50,779 nucleotides of DNA from Candolleomyces eurysporus (Eukaryota > Basidiomycota > Agaricomycetes > Agaricales > Psathyrellaceae). Positions 1 to 11,593 of the stretch are shown here, in pieces. Under the pieces are notes generated by a model that saw only the letters and a list, made by a program, of their open reading frames with translations, was not told the origin of the DNA and ran no database searches. Both the position numbers and the translations under genes were made by a program. Location: NCBI GenBank assembly GCA_027579435.1, contig JANBPK010001092.1, positions 1 through 50,779 of the forward strand. The letters are read 5' to 3'. The stretch's first letter is position 1, and each line of letters starts with the position of its first letter.

Positions 1-906
1 TTTTTTCTGGCTCCGTTTTTCTATCTGCCTGTCTGTCTGTCTATGTCTTCGATCTTCGTATTTTCCTTCTGTCAATTTTCGAGTACATCCTTTTCAATTA
101 CACGGCTCTTCTCCAAGCTATTGTCTTCAAGGAAAATAAATCTGTCCGAATCGACTGCTCTAGGCGCGTCCAGAGGTAGATGGCGGTAGCCTCTCGCAAT
201 CCTGAATTGTTGAAGAAAACGCCGGCACTAGCAACAAAACAATCAGTCTCCTCAGTCATCTTCTCCGGGAAACGGGGAACAGCGCGTAGATGGAGTGTTG
301 AGTACGCTCGAAGGAGAAATCAAGGCTGGGCGGTGACTAAGAGCGCAGTCGGAGGCAGACGTCGGTTTCTGCATTGTTGAGCATTTTTGGACGCCTGGGA
401 GTCGTGCAGCGCTATCTCCAGTTCGACGGGTGTGACCGGCAAATGCACCCTTTGTTCGAAGTAGCGTGTATCTTCTGGTTGGGAACATAGGTGCGGAGTT
501 TTGTGACCCCTGCAAGTGTGGTATGTGCTGCAGCACGAAGAACAAGTACTGATTCAGTGGGGTAATCGATAATGAGGAAAATTAGGACGCCGTACCATCC
601 TTTTCGAGGTACAATAAATCGTGCACACAGAAGGATTCAATTAGGATTATTAGCCTTTTAGACACCGCTAACGTTATACGGGGATCATAAGATCTAGAGG
701 GTCCGAAGCAAGAGCGAGAACATGCTGCAAGCGGCATACAGGGATGGAGGGGTGATCCCTTTGATGACCTTCCTTAGGTGTTCGAATGGTGTTAGCGAGG
801 GGCGATATTAGGTTCGTTTCAGTTAAAAATGCTAACCTCCAGAAAATTATTTCGTAGGTCCCAAAATCCCGCTCTCCATTGTGAGCCACTCGAGAAGGGC
901 TTTCAA
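1..906. other. No gene recognised (left edge, upstream of the DUF3074 gene)
   Basis: No open frame here reads like a known protein. The first 50 bases are pyrimidine-rich with a short TCTG-type run. The segment probably holds the promoter and 5' UTR of the downstream plus-strand gene, and could hide a short first exon. I see no tRNA-like or repeat structure. Confidence 0.4.
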
Positions 907-1882
907 ATGTCCTACAACAAGGACGATCAATCAGAGCGGAACTCGGACGGCACGATCCCAGTGCTCTTCAGGTCTGCTCGACGACACCGGACGCAAGGTA
1001 CGCATGGCAGCTGCAGCCCAAATGAGCTTGGCCTTAATTTCTCCGGCGTATGCGCAGATATTCCACCTATTCAGAACCTGGTCAAGGATGCGAGCGCCCT
1101 GCTCAGAACTGCTCAAAACTGGACTCCAAAGCGAGGGACGATGATCCCTCGATTCAAGGACGAGTTCAGTGGCACCTGGTACGCCCTGGTGGACGACATC
1201 CCGGTACCCTTCGACCAAGCATGGGAGTCGTTAGCCGTAGCGAAAGGATCTACACAAGGAGCGTGAGTCTTCGCCGAACATCCTGTGATACTAAGCACTC
1301 ACTGGAACCCCCAGACACCTGCCACGATTTCGCTCGTCCCTAGAGGTGGAGTTTCACTCTCAAAACCAAGTCACGACATCTCTGTCTTATAATATGGATC
1401 CTCCATGTGCCACTCGGGTGTTCAGCCTGCACCAAACGATCTGGCTGGGGCAGTCAGCTCGAGGGACATGCTATGGGTGCGTCTATCCGCTGCTGCGCCT
1501 TGGGCACGCTGATCCCTGGTGCTAGGTATATCATATCGCTGCCTGTCGATATTTCAGAACATATTGCTTCCTCCCTAGAGGAAGAAGGCGTAAAGAGCCG
1601 ATACACCTGCGTAGAAATGCTTGTGGACAAGCCTGAGAGAGGTGTCGTCGAGTGGAAGCGAGTTTTCTGCCTCCACCTGGGAGGCCAGTCAGAATCTGGC
1701 CTGCTGGGCAAGCTCTTCAAGGGAAAGATTCTCGAAGAAATCATCGCAGTGAGTGCTTCATTCTTGAGCGTAGTAGGAGCGCCTGGGTTGACAGACAGAC
1801 AATGTGCCCCTGTGGCCAGCACTACAAGGCATGCTTAGAGTGGGTCGTCGAGACCGGCCCTCGATCCTCTCCCCAAACGTAA
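907..1882 (+). CDS. START-like DUF3074 domain protein
   Basis: Four exons (907-1262, 1315-1476, 1526-1748, 1799-1882) joined at GT..AG sites give one frame of 274 codons plus stop. The product resembles fungal DUF3074 proteins, a START-like lipid-binding fold whose ligand is generally unknown. Family-like landmarks are a GTWYALVDD..PFDQAWESLA segment near residues 85-115, a PPCATRVFS segment in exon 2, and in exon 3 ISLPVDIS followed by LEEEGVKSRY and VEWKR, the core pattern of the family. There is no signal peptide or membrane span, so a cytosolic protein is inferred. The start at 907 is the first ATG in good context; an in-frame ATG at 829 or a further upstream exon is possible. The C-terminal exon (TMCPCG..) is short and less certain. 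It is convergent with DAP1, whose stop lies 94 bp beyond this stop. Confidence 0.68.
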
Positions 1883-1975
1883 TCGTTTTCAAGCAAGAAG
1901 AGCCGGAACTAGTGAAATTTAAGACATAATCATACAGATAGACGTACGCAGCAATTCATCCACCAATCCCACTGA

Positions 1976-2653
1976 TTAAGCCTGGCCATTCTCTACCAGC
2001 TTGCCACAGATGATGTACTTATTCGAGAAATGGTCAATCCAGCCTTTCATATTCTCACTATGATATCGGGCGTCAGTTAGCAAAGTACGTCGAGAATGAG
2101 AAGAGTGACCTACATTTCATCAGGCTGCAAGTCCTCCAGTTTGTCTAGGGGCTGGTCTACGGGGGTCAACATCTCTGTATCGAAATAAATGAGCAACAGG
2201 GTGTCATGCAAGGGGAGCGTAGGAGTAAGAACGGACCGAGGTCAAACGACTGCTTCGCCATTCCTCTTGAAGCGTCCCGTCCAGCAAAGTTTCCGTACAT
2301 CCCATCTATTCGCCCATGTTTAGTCGCTGCATAACCAGGCAGTTTGACACTCGAAACTCACTGGGACCGTAGAAATTCCTCCCCGCTGTTACCTCGAACA
2401 CAATCCCGTTGATTGCGAGCAGGATTCGGCCTCCGTCCTTCCCATTGAAGGGCTCCAGCGTCTTTGGTGTGTATGTCTTGAAAAGGACTGTAGGTGGGTG
2501 GGTTTTGGGCATCCATGAATACCCGGCTTTGAATTCATTGGGTACTGTCGTTGGTTTCGATGTCGAGGGAAAGATGATTCGTTGCACTGAGTAGAGAATG
2601 TAAACAAGCAGCGCAGTGTTGACTGGCGTTCCAAAGTCCAGAGACAATCCCAT
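1976..2653 (-). CDS. DAP1: Dap1-like cytochrome b5-fold heme protein (MAPR family)
   Basis: Membrane-associated progesterone receptor (MAPR) homolog. In yeast and animals this family binds heme and supports cytochrome P450 steps of sterol synthesis at the ER. Exons 2653-2362, 2305-2237, 2174-2114 and 2057-1976 (minus strand) join to exactly 168 codons including stop, 167 aa, a usual size for Dap1. Residues 8-25 form one hydrophobic N-terminal anchor. The b5-like domain follows: LEPFNGKDGGRILLAING, then VFEVTAGRNFYGP, then the diagnostic YGNFAGRDASRGMA, then PLDKLEDLQ and a GWIDHF segment near the C-terminus. The FYGP and YGNFAGRDASRG motifs contain the tyrosines used for heme binding in this family. 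It lies head-to-tail with the DUF3433 gene upstream, whose stop is 437 bp away. The identification is secure; the exact splice sites are inferred but phase-consistent. Confidence 0.93.
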
Positions 2654-3089
2654 TGTATATCGAGACAGAGCGGTACGGGGACTGATAGGTAGTTATGGCG
2701 AGAGGAAAGGTGGAAATCGTCACCGTTTGCGGCCGCCGCGCCGCGCCAACATGTGTTTGATCCGAGAATCTCGGAACCAGATGCATCTCCTCCGTCCTCG
2801 AATACAGAGGGTCTCGAGAGGTCGAAAGCAAAGTAGTAGATATCTTCAAGCAATCCCAGCAGTACCAAGGTCTAAAAAAATTGATAGTCCACAAATAACT
2901 ATAGTACATGCAAAACCAAACAGCGAAAACAAGATGAATGCCAGGGTCGTAAGAAATACATAGTAGTAGCAATGCAGTAGCGGGTATGCACTATGTAAAT
3001 AGGTATGCCGATGAGATGTCATCACAAATAACCAAAAAAGAGCACACAAGAGCACGAAGCAGAACTCCACCTCACAGACCGGTGTCTCC
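2654..3089. other. Intergenic: DAP1 promoter and DUF3433 gene 3' end
   Basis: No gene recognised. Minus-strand frames here give hydrophobic peptides rich in Phe, Leu and Tyr, but they come from a T-rich minus strand after the DUF3433 stop and lack family motifs. Probably 3' UTR followed by the DAP1 promoter. Confidence 0.5.
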
Positions 3090-5991
3090 CTACTTCACAT
3101 CTTTCTGAGACCCAGTCGGACTCCAAGGCTCTATATGGCCCACAGCCGACTGGTACGCAGCGAAAGTAGACGACATCGGAGACGCAGTCTGACTCAACAG
3201 CGACATCCTCGTCTCATCTGCCTTCCCGGTCCCTGGAACGGTCAACGTGGCTCCGTTCAACTCACCCATCCCCCCAACGGATCCCTCGTCATCCGACTCG
3301 GCGATAATCGCGCCCGTTCTCTTATCCAGGCCGAACCTCAGGCTTTCTAATCGCTTCTCCATGGTGAGCTCGCCGTCGTAGGGCGTGAGGAGCGTCCCGA
3401 AGCCTGATCGAGCGGTGAGGGCCATGGTGGCGCCGATACTTCCGGGCTCTGCTGAGAGTCGCAGTTTCTTGCGTTGATTTCGGTGCAGAACGTGGACAAT
3501 GATTCCGCCTATCCCGGTCAGGATGAGAATGCTAGCGAGGAAATGGGCGGGGAAGGGACTGTACAGAGAGACACGGAATCAGCGCCAATCTATCAGGCTA
3601 AAGATAGGCTTAGCTTACTCGACGACGAGCCGATTCTCGTACTGAATCACTGTCCCGGGTAACGGGGATTGAGCGGGTTGGAAGTAGATACCCTTAGCAG
3701 AGACCGAAAGATGTTGGGTCTGAGAGGGAAAAATAACGTTGTCAGCGTCTCTTTCGAATCTTGCAGCCGCCTAAGCTACGAAGAATGGAAACCCACATAA
3801 ATCTTCCTCGTAGCATCCAAGACGCCGTTGGGCTTATCAAACACAGCATCCAATCCTCCAGGCTGCACCGTCATGTTTCGGAATATGGCAGCGGGCAGGA
3901 TCGAACGCACAGCATCGGCACGAGCCTGGATGAAAGGATTCGAGCTATTGCTAAACACAACCCTGGAGAACGTAATATTCAGCAACCGTTCTCCAGGTGG
4001 CTTCAAGAAGCCGCTCAGACTCACCCATTATACGCCCTCCCACGCTGAGTTCCGTTGATAACTTCATTTTCGTAGATAGCGCTCGTCAGCGGCTCCAGCT
4101 TGAGGATGTTGCCACTTTTGACTTCAGACTCGATCTTGACGCTGTGTGCAGTCAAGAATGGGGAGCAAAAAACTGCACGAGCCTCAGGTTCGTTGCTGCT
4201 CTCCCTTCTATGGAAGTACCTAATCAAATTCGAAGAAGGATTGATGATATATCAATCATTCGAGGCTCTGTCAGTGATAATCAGGGACGACGCACCAGAA
4301 CATCACAGGACGGAAGTCGACTTGTTCTTCGATCGTGCCACCTGGGTTTATCGGACAATTGGTAGCTTCGACGCCATATTGCAGTGTCGCAACCTATTGA
4401 GAGAAATAGAGCGGCGAAAAGGTCAGAAAACGGGCAAATTGACAAGGACGAAAGTAGGCCCACGTCTGGATTGAAGTTCGCACTATGAGTGCATCCAACC
4501 ACAGATGTCGCCGAAAGATTGAAAGATGTCCCAACAGGGGTCAACTGCTGTGATACAGGATTCGAACAGTTCGCGTTGCTTCGAACGGAGACGGTCGTGA
4601 CTTCCATCCTCCCCTCAATTGTATTCAGTGGAAACTAGAGAAGTCATGATAACTGTCAGGCAGATGGTCGGTAGAATAGATGTTTCGCTCACGTACGTCG
4701 AAACGACCCATTGCCCAGCCTCCTGTGATAAATTTAGGATCCGTCATGTTGTGAATGACGGCAGCATCTGCATATCCAGCTCCAGCTACAAATGCTTGCA
4801 ACGTGTCGATATCCCGCGCCAGGGCAACAGTTTCTAGACTCGTAGCCTCCCATGCTGCGAGGTTTCAGCGCCCGGAGTTTTTGAAACATAGAGAGGTCAC
4901 TTACGCCCTGAATTTTCTATCGTTCGGATCTGGAAGACAGAGGAGGCTAGAATAGCATTAGCTGCAGCGTTGGAGCAACGAGGTAGATGCACCCACTAAA
5001 CGGCTGGAAAAGGTATGTTATGGATGCGGTAATGGCGGATATGAAAGCCAATCGATGCTTGTATTTCAGCGCCCTCGGGATGGTGAGGATGGGTCTAGAC
5101 GATTGGTGAATTCCCGAGTCAGAATGAGTACGCAATCCCGGCGTAGTAAGGCCATGACAAGCTTACCCAAGTTCCACCTGAGGTTCAGGAAAACGCGTCA
5201 GCGAAATGTGGGTCAGAGTGGCTGCACACTCACGTAATTCAGGAGCACAGACTGCTCAGCTTTCGCGTTTCCATCGGCAAGCACGAGGAAGGGCTAGACA
5301 TTCTTTGAGTCCTCGGCTATCTCGATAGCCCAACAAACACACCTGGTACATCCTGACCATCCAGTCCAACTCTCGCCATAGTACAGCGTTCGGAATGATC
5401 AACCTGTCAGCTTCAATGAGCTTTTGAATCGTGAATAAGGAAAGTGATGCGCCCACAATGTCGGAATGAACGACTGGGGATGCGGAGCGCAATGAGTTTC
5501 ATCGTCGGGTGATGGAAGAACAAGGGCGATCACGTACAGCAAGAAATTGTGACGAAATTTCGCCAAAAATACCGAGGGTACTGCTTACTGGCACCCGGAA
5601 TCCTTTACGCCCCAGTCAGTACTCGAGTTCGTCGTCAGAGTGTGATGGCGGACGTACCGTTGTTTTTCTTCGAGATTCCGGCAACGATCTCCAGTCCCAG
5701 TCCGAGGATGAACAGCATGAAGGGCGCTCCAAGGATAATCGGTAGCTTCATGAGGAGAGGATCCTAATCACAACGTCAGTCCCAGTCCCGAGGCCGCTCC
5801 ACACCACCAAACCACGCACGTATTTCTCGGGGGGGAATGCCATTGTATCCAGGGGATGGAATGAGATGGGTGGTATCCTGGAACCGCTTGTTCCCCATCG
5901 TCGCCGTCTGAGCGGTGTACATGCTCAGAGTCCCATCCTCGCCGATGCTCGTGTCGAACCTCTTCTTGGATTCGATAGTGTCGGACGCCAT
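3090..5991 (-). CDS. DUF3433-type fungal multi-span membrane protein
   Basis: A long, intron-rich minus-strand gene of a fungal plasma-membrane-type family with no known function. Joined exons show: an N-terminal hydrophilic tail starting MASDTIESKK at 5991; a membrane segment (LPIILGAPFMLFILGLGLEI) near 5700; an IIPNAVLWRELDWM..YQPFLVLADG block near 5350; a second span near 5050 (RLAFISAITASITYLFQPF); an extracellular-type region with many N-x-S/T sites, including DPKFITGGWAMGRFD and MFWYFHRRES..EARAVFC; a last span near 3520 (FLASILILTGIGGIIVHVL); and a Ser/Thr-rich cytoplasmic tail ending at 3090. This order matches DUF3433 proteins. One oddity: the first intron joins in frame only if the G7 tract at 5829-5835 is six bases long, after which GIPPEKY runs into DPLLMKLP. 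That is probably a base-call error, possibly a real 1-nt insertion. Confidence 0.8.
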
Positions 5992-7203
5992 TTTGCAGGT
6001 GGCAGTAGGGTCGAAGCAGACACAGGGTTGCCAAAGGCAGACCGAGTCGAGGTGCAAGCAGCAATGAAGCGCTGAAAGGGCAGTGGTGGATGATGCACGA
6101 GCCTGACAACGGAGTGTGGTCCTGAATGTGACGCCTTCTTATTCTACCGATGTTACGGAATCACTTGATGTTCTGGGTGGGCTGTCATTACCATCAATGG
6201 CTATGCTGGTGCGGATAAGTGTATATTGGTGCGCACCAACAGCTCCCAAGGAGATCGCCGGATTGAAAGAGGCATTTAGCCTCGAGGTAGTCCCCGAGTC
6301 ATACACAGTCAACTCCAGCAAAGCCGACACGAACATTTGGGCGCAGACTTCCATCGCCAAAAGCAGAGCGCTCANGGCAAGGATTAAAGNAATGCACCAT
6401 CAGCATTGATCGGCGTTGATCTATCAGCCAGCCTAAGCCTCGAGGTATCANGCACTCTCCGACATATGCACACCCAAATGACCTTTGACCTGAAGCTCTT
6501 GCTTTTTNCNAAANTACCTCGGAAGATTGCGTGCCACGATACAGAAACATTCGACACACCCCGAATTGGCCGCCGTCTGGCACTTTGTCAATCTCTTTTA
6601 GGCTCAGCATAGGGCAGAGTGATTGCTCCGAATGCGACAACAGGACACGGTGAGCTGACCCTGAGTGGCCATTTAGAGCGCATTTTCTTCCCGAGTAGTC
6701 CATACATTGAGCGGTGATGCGAAATGAGCGGCTTCAATCGACCAAGTCCTTCATTGATACGGCCCGGGACTGTATCATGGAGTTGCACCACTCCAAGTCA
6801 CAGCCAGAATTATGCTTCCAATCGATCGAGACTTCAGGAGCAAAGGAAGGAAGGAACACTACTCCTGACGCCCGGGTGGTTCGGGGTTTCGGATTGGATC
6901 AACGGGCGCTTCAGGGCAGACCTCCACGCCGCCATCCTGGAACGCCTGCAGATATACTTGGCCAACGAAGTGGTCCACGTGCACACCACCCGCGGTCACC
7001 AGAATAGCGTACGAATATATAGACTGTTGAAGTGGAATCTCATATTCATTACCGTGAATTACGTGCGTATTTGAAACGACAGCAGTACTAGTAATATATA
7101 TAGCTACACCAATTCCCCAAACCCACCACGAGGCTCACCCTTCGTCGGAGGAACGGGGTGCCCAAGGTCACCAGACGCATGCCCCTCCCGATGCACCTGC
7201 GAC
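5992..7203. other. Gene-poor 1.2 kb with six ambiguous bases
   Basis: No frame on either strand gives a recognisable protein. Six N characters (6375, 6390, 6451, 6508, 6510, 6514) make frames here unreliable. The left part should hold the promoter of the DUF3433 gene and the right part the 3' UTR of the sugar porter. A decayed gene cannot be excluded between 6700 and 7050, where several overlapping frames stay open for about 100 codons, but none shows a family motif. Confidence 0.35.
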
Positions 7204-9399
7204 CTATCCACTTGTTCCGCCGCCGTCCTGCGTACCAAGAACAGCTTGTGAACCGGTTCCCTCGGGATTTACAGGGGATTCAGGAACAGCTTTTCTCTTT
7301 GGACTAGCTGGGCTAGCTGCATGCTCGATCTGCTTCTCCTCCAATGGTTCGGCGAGGGGCTTCCGAGCCTGTGCTGCTTTGGTTTGCTCGACGAGGTCGT
7401 ATCGTGAGGTATACCCAGCAGGAGCCCATTTAGTCGACGTCCAAGGCTTGCACTTGGGGTCGTTGTACATCTGACCGACCCGAGGTCAGCATCGTGGCCA
7501 ATGTCAGTCAGCAAAGAGAGAGCACTCACGTCGTCAACACTTTCGAGCGACAGGTCAGAAGATTCGTAGAGGAAGAAAAAGACAACGATAGCCGCAAGGA
7601 GGTTGCATGACGCAAAGACATAGCCGAATCTGAACGATATCGCATCCGTGATCAAAGGGGTGAAAAATGCAAGCAAGAAGTTCCAAGTCCTTCGGCAGAA
7701 CGAGTTAGAGGAAAGCCTCAACGAAACGCGATAGCGACTCACCAGTTGGACGCCGTTGACAAGGCACCTTGCTTAGCACGTGTTCGGGTTGGGAACGTTT
7801 CGCCAATGAGAATCCAGATTCCAGGTCCCCAGGTCATCGCGTACCCGAGGATGAAGAAACATGCGCTAACAATCATCACTGCAGAGCAAATCAGAAAACG
7901 AGCCCAAAGAAAAGGGCGCAAATATACAAACAGATGCCAATTTGCTCATTAGTTGTCGGATCCCTCGCAGTTCCAGCAGAAGCAAACACGAATAACCAGA
8001 CAGATTGCCAGAGGCCACCCCAGATAAGGGGCCAGCGACGACCGAACTAACGCAAATATCAACAAAGAATCCACTGAAAGGGAAACGACTAACAACGCAC
8101 CCTTCCCATCACATACAACCCGCCGAACGTGCACCCAAAGTTGACTCCTCCCAGAATGATTTGAGAGACGAAAGAGTCCGAAATTCCGACTCCAGTGAAG
8201 ATCGTTGCGCCATAGTAGAAGAAGTAATTCGCGCCGGTCAGCTGTTGCAGGCTTTGAAGCGACATGCCAAGGAAGGTGCGGTACAGAGTCTTGTTAGATG
8301 GACGGAAACAGTCGATCCACCCCGCTTTGATTCTTTGCTCCATCGAAATTTGGTTAATCATCTCGTCAAGCTCGGCGAGAACATATCGGTTTTCGTGTGC
8401 TTCTTTACTGGGGACGCCGTAGATGCGTGCTATAGCCTTGGCTGCGGCGTCTTTTTTGCCTTTCTTTACGAGCCATCTAGTGCGGTAGCAAATCAGCTTT
8501 GAATTATTGGATAACGGTAGTGGAAAACGCACCGAGGAGATTCCGGCATTACGCTGATTCCTCCCACAAGAATGGCAGCCCAGACGAACCCTAGACCGAC
8601 GAGAAGCTTCCAAGAAGCCATGCCTCCAATAGCGCGAGTCCCAAAAGCAATGGCATCTTTGCATCGAGATTAGTCGGTGATGGCGCCTGCGTATCGAAAA
8701 CAGGACATACATGCTGCAAGAATACCCGCAGTAATGAACAGCTGGTAGGTGGCCGTTAGTGTACCTCGTAGTTGGGAGGGAGCGGTCTCTGCTTGATACT
8801 ATTCAAACATGTCAGAGCCAGATGGGGCAGGATACGAGTGCGAGCATACCATTGGCACGGCAGCACTGAGGGCGCCTATAGCTGCACCGGCGACGGCGCG
8901 ACCCACAGCGAATTGTTGCCACACCGTGAATGACGTGATTTGGATGATTAGTCCTATGCAGAATACCAAGCATTCTACCACCATGGCCCAGCGTCGGCCA
9001 AGGGTATCCGCAATGCTGACAGCGCAACATAAATTATCAGCTTCCTCGACTCCAGTCGCCAATCTGAAGGAACTTACGGTGCACCCAAAAGCGCTCCGAA
9101 AAGTGTCCCAATAGATAGGACAGATACGATTAAACCTGATCGTGTCGTCGTCCAATGGCACGTTGACGGGTCTGAACGATCGGAACAAGTTGCGAATCGT
9201 TGACGAAAATCGTCCAAGAGGAGGATATTACTGATTTGGCCGGTATCGTACCCAAAGATGAAGCCACCCATACTGGCTACAAGAGCCAGCATAATAGCGA
9301 CGAACCCAACGGGCGTGCCGCGCCTGCCAATTCAGCAACTATTAGCTTCCGTTCTCGAATCGATCATGACTATCGAACTCACACATATAATAGAGGCAT
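7204..9399 (-). CDS. MFS sugar porter (hexose transporter-like)
   Basis: Twelve-span sugar transporter of the major facilitator superfamily, expected in the plasma membrane moving hexose with protons or by facilitation. Translation starts MPLLYV at 9399; a first intron follows, then GFIFGYDTGQIS of TM1. Signatures in order: DTLGRRWAM (loop 2-3, the G-R-R motif), YQAETAPSQLRGTL after TM4, a MPESP..WL stretch at the end of TM6, LQSLQQLTGANYFFYY in TM7 (the QQxxGxN sugar-binding motif), ERFGRRWPL-type loop 8-9, WGPGIWILIGETFPTRTRAKQ around TM10, and a cytoplasmic tail of about 90 residues rich in Lys, Glu and Pro. About eight short introns interrupt it. The tail is longer than in a minimal hexose transporter. 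A glucose-sensor role is possible but cannot be told from sequence. Confidence 0.9.
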
Positions 9400-9975
9400 G
9401 GTCGAAGTTGAATGAAGTTGACACTGAGTTCAGTATACAGTGTATGGGTTAAGATGGGGGCACCGTGTAGAGGGTGAGCTCTTTTAGTCTTCCGAACTAT
9501 CGAATGTCTACGACCTCCTCTTTTCGATGATGAGACGAAAGTGATGTCATGGAAAGCTCATACGTGCTCAGTAGAAGGGCAACGTACGAGGCCCCACGGC
9601 CTTCCTAAGCCCAGGGTAACTATGTCCCGGAGAGAACGAATGCTTCACCATGGAGCACCCCACATTGCCCCTTGAAGGCTTCTGGATGCTCCGAACCATT
9701 ACTTGGTTGTCAGACTAGTTACATAGCTCTGCCTTTATGATCGGACTTGAGCATGTCATATGTCATACCTGAGTAGTATACTCACCATGATCTATCTACC
9801 TGAATGTGAGAGGGGTTATCGATCCGAAGAACGTCGACGTCATGGAACAGGAAACGTGCAAGCAATCAACTGCAACTGTCACGTTCGCGTCGCGTCACAC
9901 ATACGACACGTGAGGGTCACACATCCAATCTGTCACGTTCATTACAGGCGCGTTTCCTGGTTCCCCAACGACAAA
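9400..9975. promoter_or_regulatory. Divergent promoter between the sugar porter and NSE3
   Basis: 576 bp between two divergent start codons, with no convincing coding frame. An 11-bp sequence CTGTCACGTTC occurs twice in the same orientation (9876-9886 and 9930-9940), flanking an E-box-type CACGTG at 9907-9912. These lie 36-100 bp upstream of the NSE3 ATG and could be binding sites for its transcription. Function is inferred only from repetition and position. Confidence 0.4.
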
Positions 9976-11410
9976 ATGGCGCCGAGAGCAGGAGCACGTT
10001 CTCAACGGCAGCCCCAGCCCTCACAGTCCCAGCCATCGCGAACACAGACCCAGAGGGGAACCCAAGGCAGAGGCGGTCGGTCTCAGCGACCACCACCCTC
10101 GGATGATGACGACGACGACGATGAGGAGAGGGGTATGGACGTTGACGGCGATGGGGGGAGANGGGGATACAGTATGTTTGCACGTTATCTAAAGCTCCGN
10201 CCAAAAAATCAACTATATCAACCAGGAACTCGAACGCAGAATCAACGACCTCGTCAGAATAGCGCTTTTCACGGAGCAAAAGCGCATACCGTTGAGGCGA
10301 GACGAGATCACGAAGAAAGGTATCTTTGATATCTGATTTAATGCTGCTATATTGAATTTGATAAACGCTTTCTAGTCCTTGCACCATATAACAGACTATT
10401 CAATCGCGTCTTTGCCGAAGCGCAGAAGAGGCTGAAGGAGACGTTTGGCCTGGAGCTCGTAGAGCTGCCAACACGTGCTGGGTTAGAAAAAGACGACGGC
10501 GGGGGAGCTGCTGCAGAGGATGATCTCGCAGAAGCTCGAAAGGCTACAGGGATGAAGAAAAAATGTATGTTATCCACCTCCAGACTCGATATCTCCGCGC
10601 TAACGGCGGCTCAGCTGCTGCCTCCGGGTCGAAGAGTTACATCCTGAGATCAACACTAAACTCTACTTTGATCGACATCGCAGCCCAGACAGATGAGAAT
10701 ATTCTGGAAGAGGAAGCAGCTGATTTGCCTTCAGATGATGATTCCGACATGGACTCGGAGGACGATGACGAAGAACGTCCTCCTCGTTCATATGGGAGTA
10801 TTATCTCTTGGAGTCATACTGAACAAGTAGGCTCTCTCGGGATACTTTATGTCATCCTCGCTCTCATTCTTGTGCACGGGCGAGTTCTACCCGAATGTAC
10901 GTCGCATCTTTGCTTTCTCCAACATACGCGAAAATAACCAGGCAAATCAACCTCTTAGCGGACCTGCGCTCGTTCCTGAGGCAGCTACATCTCCCGGCGA
11001 ACGGTTCCCCAGTGCACTTCACTACTAGTTCCACGCTCCGCAGTCTCAGCGTCGACAATTACCTCCACTTACTGTGGAGACAACAGTATCTGGAACGAAG
11101 AGTCGTAGGCGAAGCCAACAAACCTGGTGGAAACAAGCGCATGCGAGCTACCCAGGCACCTAGGGACGACGAAAATTCGAACCAGATGTACGAATGGCGC
11201 TGGGGCCCCCGAGCCATTTGCGAAGTTGGCGAACAGAAGATTGCAGAATTCGTCGCAGAATTCATGGTCGATGGCGGTGACGCCGACGATGAAGAGGATA
11301 ATAACCGGGCGAATAGGAATAGGCGCCAGGCAGCTAAGGAAGAAAAAGTGAAGAAGATGGTTACTGGAATTGAGAAGGCCGCAGGAGGGCGGTTGTCGGC
11401 CATTAGTTAA
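9976..11410 (+). CDS. NSE3: Nse3/MAGE-domain subunit of the SMC5-6 complex
   Basis: MAGE homology protein. Nse3 pairs with Nse1 and Nse4 in the SMC5-6 complex that acts in DNA repair and chromosome segregation in the nucleus. The N-terminus (MAPRAGARSQ, then Gln/Arg-rich and an Asp run) is disordered. The MAGE domain then follows over several exons: LERRINDLVRIALFTEQK..PLRRDEI near 10,210-10,310; YNRLFNRVFAEAQKRLKETFG with LELVELP near 10,390-10,470; SYILRSTLN near 10,635; an acidic insert; then LRSFLRQL and VDNYLHLLWRQQYLERR; and finally YEWRWGPRAICEVGE near 11,190, the typical last winged-helix segment. The stop is at 11410. Two N characters (10162, 10200) sit at the first exon boundaries and blur that splice site. 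It is convergent with the cutinase gene 183 bp away. Confidence 0.87.
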
Positions 11411-11593
11411 TGGCCTTATAATTTTGCTTGGACGCTATAGCTTGAATACTCCCCCATGTTGCTACTCCTATTGGTATTCTACCATTCGGTAATGTACATA
11501 CGGTCTTTCTTTTCTTGTCTCCTTAATTTTGAGATATTGTACATAACTCCCGGTCTTTCCCACTGCTGCTATACTTTTGGTTGTCCTTCAACG

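Noticed and set aside
2846..3070. Hydrophobic 74-codon minus frame
   Set aside because: Lies in the DUF3433 gene's 3' flank, low-complexity composition, no motif.
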